A program made the translations under genes and the position numbers. A DNA stretch of 64,000 bases from assembly GCA_029204225.1 (NCBI GenBank), contig CM055097.1, positions 37,310,976-37,374,975 on the forward strand, given 5' to 3'. Positions 57,388 through 64,000 of the stretch are shown here, one piece after another. This DNA is from Diphasiastrum complanatum. Taxonomy: Eukaryota; Streptophyta; Lycopodiopsida; Lycopodiales; Lycopodiaceae. Each line of letters opens with the position of its first letter. Position 1 is the first letter of the stretch. The notes beneath the pieces are model-generated. The model was not told where the DNA came from and searched no databases. It saw only the letters and a list, made by a program, of their open reading frames with translations.

Positions 57388-58259
57388 ACAAGGGTTCATT
57401 CGCTGTCAAAGGTTCGGACTTTGCCAAATCTGGGTTACCCATGGTGTGGTACTGGGCCATATGTATACATCTGTTTCATGACTATGTTCCAATTCAAGTG
57501 TGCTCTTTTTATATTTTCTGGCATTTCATCAATTCATGTAATTCGTTATACCTTTTTTGTGTCTGTAACCTCAAGTAACAAATCAATAATACCCTGAGAA
57601 TTTTCAACATTCGAGAGCAGTTTTGAAAACTCTAATCAAAACCTCAAACTTATTGGCATTTTGTTTAGAGCAGCATTCAGGATAGGGATTGTCTATTAAT
57701 GTTTTAAGAAGTTAACGAGGGAGCAAAACAATAAAATTTTAACCTACCTTTTTCACCTTTGTTTATCCCCTTTTTCACCTTGTTTTATCCCTTATGTTTA
57801 ACCTGACTTTTTCCCCAGCTATGGGTTTCTGGTAGCTACCTTTTTAGAAATAATTTTTCAATCAATGTGTTTAGCTACGGATGTCCCAACTACGTTTTTT
57901 ATTTCATGTTAATATGCAATTTTTGTTTTTCTATTTTTCAGCTATATGAATGCCCCGAGTAAGGCAAAGCTTCTCATGATGTATCAATCACCTTGTTAAT
58001 AATAATAGGGTTATTATTGGGTTTCAAAGGGTTTTTGAAAAATAAGAGGGTGAGAATTAGATCCGGAAAAGTATAGAACACTCGGTATCTATTTGATTTA
58101 TGATGAATTGGAATCTTTTCGGATCGTTGACCAAGACTATTTTCAAACAAGAACAGTTCATTGAGCTCTTTGTTCGTTTGCAGGGCTATTAAGGGTGTTT
58201 CAAAAAAAATTCAAAAAGAAAAACACTTCTAACAAATTTTAGCAGAAAAAAATTTGTAC

Positions 58260-59110
58260 AATACACATGGAATGGCGTTCCGCATGTGCCCATATCGTAC
58301 ACTACAAAACTATGTGATTGTTCTTAGTTTATAGTACCATAGCGTCCCGTACGCGTTCCGAAATGGAACATGACAAAAAAAAAATTTGGCATTCGGAACG
58401 TAGTGTTAGTGGTTTCTTAATTTTTAAAAATCAGTGCAAAAAAAGGTGAAGTGGAATAAACTGCAATTTTGCAAATGCGCCTACGGCCTCTGCATGATGA
58501 GTAGCGCATGGAGCCATCTCTTCTGATTTGAGGCAGCAGATCTTGGACAATAGCAACCTCACATGGCAAATTGAGTCCATCTTGGTGACAATATCCAAAT
58601 TCTGGGACCATGATGCTAGGTGAGGTGGTAACGATTACCAAATAAAGGCAACATCAACAGCTTTCCGATCAAAGAAGCAAGAGTGTTTTGATTGCTGATG
58701 TATGTTCTGTGTGTTTTGGAGATGTATATTCCATCTACAATCACTCCGACAGAAACCTGGGCTCGAGTTTGCTCCATTATCTTTCCGTGCTCAAAGTACG
58801 ATTTTCAGTGCTCATGCAATGGAATAGAAAAAAGGCAAGACTGATTGATTATGCATTCTGAAGTAGATGATTGATTCTGCATTGGGAAGCAACAATGGCG
58901 GATAGAAAACATTGCGTACGGGGGAAACAACTGCAGCGGATAGACAGCAGCAACAGGAGGATCAGCAGTCTGCAAAGTCATTAGTAGATAGGGGGGGGGG
59001 GGGGAACGTAGCCCATTTCCCGTACGTACGGAATGGGCTACGTTCCGAATGTACAAAATGTGATGTACGGAATCAAAAGGTTCGAAACGGGTTTCTATGG
59101 TGTATACTAG
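58260..59110. other. Repeat-like region with CGTACG/TTCCGAA motifs and a palindrome
   Basis: Recurring TTCCG-AA and CCCGTACG motifs at both ends (58270-58400, 59020-59080) suggest a non-autonomous DNA transposon of about 850 bp. A 14-bp G run lies at 58991-59004, followed by a palindrome at 59003-59046 (15-bp arms GGAACGTAGCCCATT). Minus-strand stretch MVPEFGYCHQDGLNLPC unassigned. Confidence 0.45.
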
Positions 59111-59688
59111 ATAAATTTGCGAAAAATGGCAAAATTTCCAAGCTATTGGCCAAAAATACACAAGGTTTTCTAATATGACAGTTACAATGGGAAACACTAG
59201 TATATTGATGTCATGACTAGAATCTACACTGATACCCGCCATAACATAGGACACATGCAATTTTTAACCCTAGGCATTGATGGTTACTCTTCATGAACTA
59301 TATGATACACACTACTTCAAAGTTCAAGGTTAAAAGACCCAAGCTTTATAGTGGGTGCTTATAGGAAAATGTGTTCTTCCATCAATCTTCCAACATATCT
59401 TCCAGACTGGTTTGGTGCGAGAAAAGTCCCAAGCTTACAAACATAGAGCATTGTTCCAAACCCCAAAGCCTATCGATCCCAAGTGTACCCAAAAAATGCC
59501 TATGCAGCTTTCGCTGGATTTTTCACATCAACATCCAAGTTACAATTTCTAACAAGTGGTTAGTTAAGGGGGCATGAATCTTAGGTTCTATCAATTGTAG
59601 AAAGAACTGTACAAAGTTGTGTTACTGTTAACATGATGTATCTGCTTGTACAACACTTTTGATTGGAACAAGTTCCGGAAGTACAAAC

Positions 59689-59789
59689 CTCGGATTTTGA
59701 GACCAAGATTTTCTCAAACTCTCGAATCAATGCAGGTGGTGATGTTCGGTCTATCTCTGCTGCCAGAATAGCTATTGGAACTTTGACCT
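59689..59789 (-). pseudogene. Hydrolase exon with catalytic Asp
   Basis: After the acceptor GTGCAG: EVKVPIAILAAEIDRTSPPA then LIREFEKILVSKSE, donor GAG|GTTTGT. The phase joins correctly with the upstream exon (G+AG gives Glu). The Asp in AAEID corresponds to the triad Asp of dienelactone hydrolases. Confidence 0.85.
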
Positions 59790-59862
59790 CTGCACATCCA
59801 CACAGTACTCTCTACTTTAATAACTTACATAAATGTGAATAAAACATAAGTAGAAAGATATA

Positions 59863-60150
59863 CAATGGAAGATTGTGTTGGTTGAAAACTTGTTATGAAA
59901 ATAAGAGATTCTAGAAAATGGGGTTTGATCAAGCAAGGGATTGAATCTACAACCTCCCCACCATCAATGGTGCTTAAATACACTAGCTCACACTTGCAAA
60001 CATTTCACAATGGAAGATTATGTTGGTTGAAAACTTGTTATGAAAATAAGAGATTCTAGAAAATGGGGTTTGATCAAGCAAGGGATTGAATCTACAACCT
60101 CCCCACCATCCATGGTGCTTAAATAAACTAGCTCACACTTGCAAACATTT
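59863..60150. repeat. Tandem duplication, unit 145 bp
   Basis: 59863-60007 is repeated at 60008-60150 with about five differences. It lies in an intron of the hydrolase gene. Confidence 0.93.
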
Positions 60151-60372
60151 TCAGCCCTGCCAATCATTATTCACCATATGGCGAATTACTATTCACTAAA
60201 AAATTGGGGCATATGTCACAGGCGTGGCGATCAACAATAGATTTGCCAAAGCTTACACGTAATGAGCATCCTCTTCCTACTCACATAAGCTGGCACGCCT
60301 CCCCCATTTTAATTGTGGTGATATAGCAGCTAGGTGGTGTTCCATTTGTTCTAAAATAACAGTAATAACCAC

Positions 60373-60481
60373 CTTTTATATCCTCAGTCGTCACAAATGA
60401 AGGATGCATTAGAACTGCAGCTTGTACATGTGCTCCTTTTGCCAAATAAACAGCTACTTGAGCTACAACCACAGCAATTTT
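60373..60481 (-). pseudogene. Hydrolase exon
   Basis: KIAVVVAQVAVYLAKGAHVQ then AAVLMHPSFVTTEDIK, donor AAAAG|GTGGTT. The acceptor GCTAG leaves the exon in phase 0 while the previous exon ends in phase 1: two bases expected before AAA ATT are absent. Confidence 0.85.
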
Positions 60482-60576
60482 CTAGCATGAGAACCAACTT
60501 ACTTGCATCTATTTAACAACTTTGAATGCTTATGCTTTCTGAATGTATAGGCAAATTGGTACAAAAGGAAAAGTAC

Positions 60577-60667
60577 CTCCCCAACAGAAGCCAGCGACGC
60601 CAATAGATCGAACTCCCTTCTCCTTCAAAAACCCTATGATCTCTTTTGATTCTTCTACTGGTTCAGG
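60577..60667 (-). pseudogene. Hydrolase exon with nucleophile Cys
   Basis: Acceptor TTTTGCAG, then PEPVEESKEIIGFLKEKGVR and SIGVAGFCWG, donor GGGGAG|GTACTT. GFCWGG contains the family's nucleophile. Confidence 0.87.
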
Positions 60668-60858
60668 CTGCAAAAGCCGTAGCAACTAGTTGAATTTGGC
60701 TCTCTTGATTGTGATTCTAACAGCACTCTGCTATTGTTTGAGTTTGAGAGCAAGCTCAAAGGATGTACCCAATCGATCTTCCACTTCAGAAAAATAAAAA
60801 AAAGTCTTATACTTATTACACATATAATCAATGTGATGCTGGACAAATAAACACATAC

Positions 60859-60997
60859 AGTGGCAGGATGCTTTGGGAGCCATTTGTTAATTCTTTCTTG
60901 GTGCGTGGCATCCTCTATATTGATGTAAGCATCCCCATGGAGATAGTCTGGCACCACTCCTAGATAGCCTGCTGTTGCAATTTTGTCTGCGAGCTTT
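60859..60997 (-). pseudogene. Hydrolase exon
   Basis: Acceptor TTAATTCAG, 46 full codons KLADKIATAGYLGVVPDYLH, GDAYINIED, NKWLPKHPAT, donor ACT|GTATGT. It begins with one extra A, so the preceding exon must contribute two bases. Confidence 0.85.
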
Positions 60998-61519
60998 CTG
61001 AATTAATCGATTTCCAAAGACCCGTTAGAAAATAAAATTTTGTTCTCTTGTATGAAAATGCAAACTTTATTAATTATATGCTAATTTGCTAACACAAGCT
61101 CACAATTATATTATAGAAACAAATTCAGATCCGAAGTAAAAGAGAGTGATCAGAAATCACACCAGCAGATAGAGAAAAGGAAGGTTATAGATGGGCAAAG
61201 GCAACAAGCAAGAGGGTATCAGCCAAGGGGTATAGAATAAGAAGGTTAATGCATTTATAGGACGCAGATCCTTGGTTGAGCTGCAGGTGCAAATATCTCT
61301 TGTTTTTCTCTGCCATATCCTCATGAAATCATTTGCCTTGTCACTATTGTGGGTCTCCTTAATTTGTGTTTGGTTCTGAGGCTACCAAAAAGGTTTTAAG
61401 GATGATCTCTGCCATGCCCCCGTCGAAATTTATGGAGGTCTTCTAATCCCTTGAGATCTTTGGAGTCTCATTAATGGCAATTTTTCTAGGACTTTTATAA
61501 TGGTTAGATTAAGAGAGTA

Positions 61520-62290
61520 ATAAGGCTCATTATTCTGGAGCTATAGATCACATCATATTTCCCTCATATGGAAGATGACATGTCTAGATATAACAAGCCT
61601 TTTCGGGCTCGAATTGTACAGCCTACATGCTTTACTTCCATGACAATATCCAAAAATTGCATTTAGTAATTTTAGTTTCAAACTTGCTCACTCTTTCTTA
61701 GGGAACTTACGCATAAGCAATGCATCCAAAAATATGTAACTACTACAAGCTTCTTCAAGGGTTGTCAACTCCATTAATTTAGTAGGACGTAATTCTGGAT
61801 AGGAGTTACAGTAGCCACATTTCAACATTCATAATCAAGTTTTGATAGATGAAGTAGGTCCTTGTCTTCTCCGTAATGATTCAATCTATTCTTTAAGACA
61901 CTCTATTTCGAGATGGTGAACCTCTAGGATTTTGTTGCCATTGAAATCTCTCTCTATTCAGGAAATTTCTAAATCCATTTGACATGTATTCTCCTCATCC
62001 CACTCTCAATGCAACAATGGTCCGGTGAGGGTCCTTTTCAACACTTGGCTTATATATTTTTTATTTTTCAAAAATTTCATCCCTGCTAGACAAAAATATA
62101 TAGACAAACACCTGCTTGCATTTGTATGAAATTCAGAAAAATTAATTCATCACAATGTGTATGAGTCTTTAATAGTCAGCTGCCAGCATATATTGATGTG
62201 GACTAGATCTCCCGGTATCCTTGAACTCCTGGTAGGGAATAAGGCTCTTCACATTGCTTCCCAAGAACACAAGCCTCACAAAATTTGAAC
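61520..62290 (-). pseudogene. Degraded Copia integrase
   Basis: Minus strand, many stops: a block like GGEYMSNGFRNFLN near 61990, and HIFGCIAYA near 61730 followed by a degenerate KCNFWILSW region, as in the integrase C-terminal region (FGC.AY.HVP...K...I). It may lie in the first intron of the hydrolase gene or upstream of it. Confidence 0.5.
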
Positions 62291-62698
62291 ACTTTGTATA
62301 TCTCTAGATCACATAGTTGGACATGTTTATTGCTTCAGCAATCAAAGATTTTGGATACCAAGATGCCCATCTCTTCTATACATTAAGTCTGTGTCAAATA
62401 TTGTGGTGTCATATGCCATATGATTTTTAGCTCTTAAGTCTTGACTCTCTACATAACTTCATCTCTTTCATTGTAGCATCATGCCCATATTTAACAAAAG
62501 CATAGTGTGTTCTCTCTCCCCTCACTCTCACACAAGCTTGAATGCACTGATAGGTAGTCTGATATTCAACATGGTATCAAAATTGATGATGGTTAACACA
62601 TATGGACCTATCCGTTTCTAGGATAGAGGATAGAATGTGTAGAATTAACAAAAGAGGATTGTGGAAGCCACCTATCGCCTTCAAGAGACCACACAAGG

Positions 62699-63242
62699 AT
62701 GGTGGAGGAAGTTGAGAGGGATGCGTGCCTACCACATGGGAAGCGTTTAAATGCATGTTCACAAAAACTGGGTGCCTTTAGATGCAGGCATGGATTAAGG
62801 CAACATTTCTATGTAGGAATACCCCGACGAGTACCGGAAGAATTTGATACAGATACCAAAGAAGTACCTATGTTCTTGTAGGTATTTCACTTCGTGGAGG
62901 GATTGTATGAGAGCCTTAAACCTTTTGTGAGGAAAGTGCAGGCTCATAGCCTCCATAGGGCATTCCAGATGGCCCCATATTATGAAGATAATAAAAAGCC
63001 AACGAGCTTGAAGTGCCTACTGTGGGAGGTTTTCAGCCTTGAGGAAGAAAAAGTACAGAAAATGGAAAGGTCAATCTAGTCAAGAGCAAGTTCAAACTGG
63101 CAAAAAGAGTAAGGGTGGTGGCTCTCAAAAAGTAAGGATGGCATGGGACGTTCCAATACGCAATGGGGCCATTGCTCTTCGATGCTATTGCTACAAGACA
63201 TGGAGCGCGCTAAGAAGGAAAACCTTTGCTTTGGATGTCTAG
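62699..63242 (+). pseudogene. Ty3/Gypsy gag remnant
   Basis: Short open pieces: ERDACLPHGKRLNAC, then FVRKVQAHSLHRAFQMA and EEEKVQKMERS, then ERAKKENLCFGCLGQHRWKE, which resembles a Gypsy gag knuckle. Several stops and frameshifts separate them. Followed by protease. Confidence 0.6.
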
Positions 63243-63389
63243 GGCAGCATAGATGGAAGGAGTTCTTAGGTAACCCGATGTGAACCACTTATAGCTTGCA
63301 AGTTAAGGAAGCAGCTCCTATTGAAGAGCTTGATCAAGAGGAACCTCAAGGTGCTCCATGTTTTATGAATGTGTCGGTGATTTAGAAGG

Positions 63390-63942
63390 TGGATTCAGCT
63401 TCTTTGCCTCAGTTGTCAACAGTGGAGTAGCATGGGTATCAATTTCTTTGTACTTTACAACTGTGTGGTAGATATGTTCTTATTCTATGTGACATTGGGT
63501 CCTCGCATAATGTGCTTAGCTCCACTTTGATTAAACGGTTGAGAGTGAACGTGTCACAACCATCCCTGTACCAATAGACAGTTGAAATGGCTGATGGAAA
63601 GGGTGCAAAAATTTGGGATGCCAGGGTTGTGGTTATCCCTCTAACCATTCAAGGTACACTAAGGAGTTAGACTGTGAGATAACTCATTTGGCGCACTTCG
63701 ATGTGGTGCTTGGGATCTGTTGGCATGTGGCTAGGAAGCCCTACATCGCTTGGGATACTCATTTATACGAGTTGCAGTACGATGGTAGGATCCATTCACT
63801 TCATGGTGAGCCTGATATGCATCCAGGACCTTTTATCACGGCGACATATTTGCATAAGATTCAATATAAGTATATGTGCGTTTGTTTTTGTTTGATCTGT
63901 CAAGTTCTGCATGTGAGACTAACGTGTGGCAAGACAAACTAA
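63390..63942 (+). pseudogene. Ty3/Gypsy aspartic protease remnant
   Basis: LCDIGSSHNVLSSTLIKRL stands where active copies have D-S-G (the Ser is Ile here). It continues VEMADGKGAKIWDARVVVIP and, after a stop, THLAHFDVVLGICWHVARKP and IAWDTHLYELQYDGRIHSLH, the typical end of the Gypsy protease. No RT follows before the end of the window. Confidence 0.8.
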
Positions 63943-64000
63943 TCATTACAAAAAGCCTACACCGTCAATTTAGGGAGGAGATTATAGACGTGTTCACTGA

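Larger units (their letters stand above)
54136..59688 (-). other. Hydrolase last intron (5.6 kb), repeat-filled
   Basis: Donor GAG|GTTTGT at 59688, acceptor TAG at 54136. It contains a LINE RT scrap, a Gypsy RT scrap, a (GT)n tract and a palindromic region (58260-59110). Small open frames at 54277-54588 and 58417-58641 show no support. Confidence 0.65.
53999..60997 (-). pseudogene. Dienelactone hydrolase family gene (alpha/beta hydrolase), five exons visible
   Basis: Minus strand; five exons fit the plant dienelactone hydrolase family in order: 60859-60997 (KLADKIATAGYLGVVPDYLH), 60577-60667 (EESKEIIGFLKEKGVRSIGV then GFCWGG), 60373-60481, 59689-59789 and 53999-54135. All three expected catalytic residues are present: Cys in GFCWGG, Asp in AAEID, His in VAHGW. 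The first exon(s), expected to encode the N-terminal part with the DVFG motif, are not found up to 64000 and may lie outside. Two lesions argue for a pseudogene: the phase does not match between exons 60577 and 60481, and one base is missing in the last exon. Sequencing errors are the alternative. The last intron is 5.6 kb and full of repeats. Confidence 0.82.

Noticed and set aside
62560-62590. PBS and LTR end (ATTCAACA then TGGTATCAAAA)
   Set aside because: Only 8 of 12 PBS bases fit as a continuous match, and no LTR could be traced upstream.

Overview
The window is nuclear DNA of a land plant with a large, repeat-rich genome. This follows from nested Ty1/Copia elements primed by initiator tRNA-Met (TGGTATCAGAGC), CACTA (En/Spm) remnants, Ty3/Gypsy and LINE scraps, long (CT)n and (AC)n tracts, GT-AG introns, and one split host gene with very long introns. 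The species cannot be named from sequence alone. There is no sign of organellar, bacterial or CRISPR sequence.

Layout. 1-1023: end of an unknown reading frame and a probable solo LTR. 1178-15315: a CACTA transposase remnant (CACTA-1) cut by an old 12.3-kb Copia insertion (Copia-2), which is itself cut by a young, apparently intact Copia (Copia-1, 2326-8756). 15992-22310: Gypsy and Copia fragments mixed with two inverted, decayed copies of a multi-exon GIY-YIG nuclease-like gene and a 280-bp hairpin. 22316-28487: Copia-5, whose gag and protease outlast a decayed pol, inserted in Copia-6. 29911-40016: a composite of deleted Copia elements (Copia-7, Copia-8) with very long LTRs, a 2.4-kb direct duplication and several palindromes. 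40734-50250: a Copia insertion (Copia-9), a second CACTA (CACTA-2), a microsatellite cluster and part of another Copia (Copia-10), rearranged by an inversion of about 9 kb whose breakpoints can be read. 53999-60997: five exons on the minus strand of a dienelactone-hydrolase-family gene, the only convincing host gene; two frame lesions suggest a pseudogene. 61520-64000: degraded Copia and Gypsy remains.

How the parts relate. Copia-1 has everything an autonomous Copia needs: LTR promoter, PBS, PPT and one open Gag-PR-INT-RT-RH frame. Copia-2 and Copia-5 keep gag and protease but share a pol region that has lost its catalytic signatures. They are best explained as non-autonomous partners mobilised in trans, and Copia-2 looks like a recombinant between a Copia-1-like and a Copia-5-like parent. 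Order of events at the left end: CACTA-1 decay, then Copia-2 (LTRs about 4% different by hand count), then Copia-1 (3 differences in 655 bp). Several otherwise different LTR families carry the palindrome CACACGTGTG (a G-box flanked by BZR/BES-type half sites). Coordinates of truncated elements and of exons without homologues are approximate.
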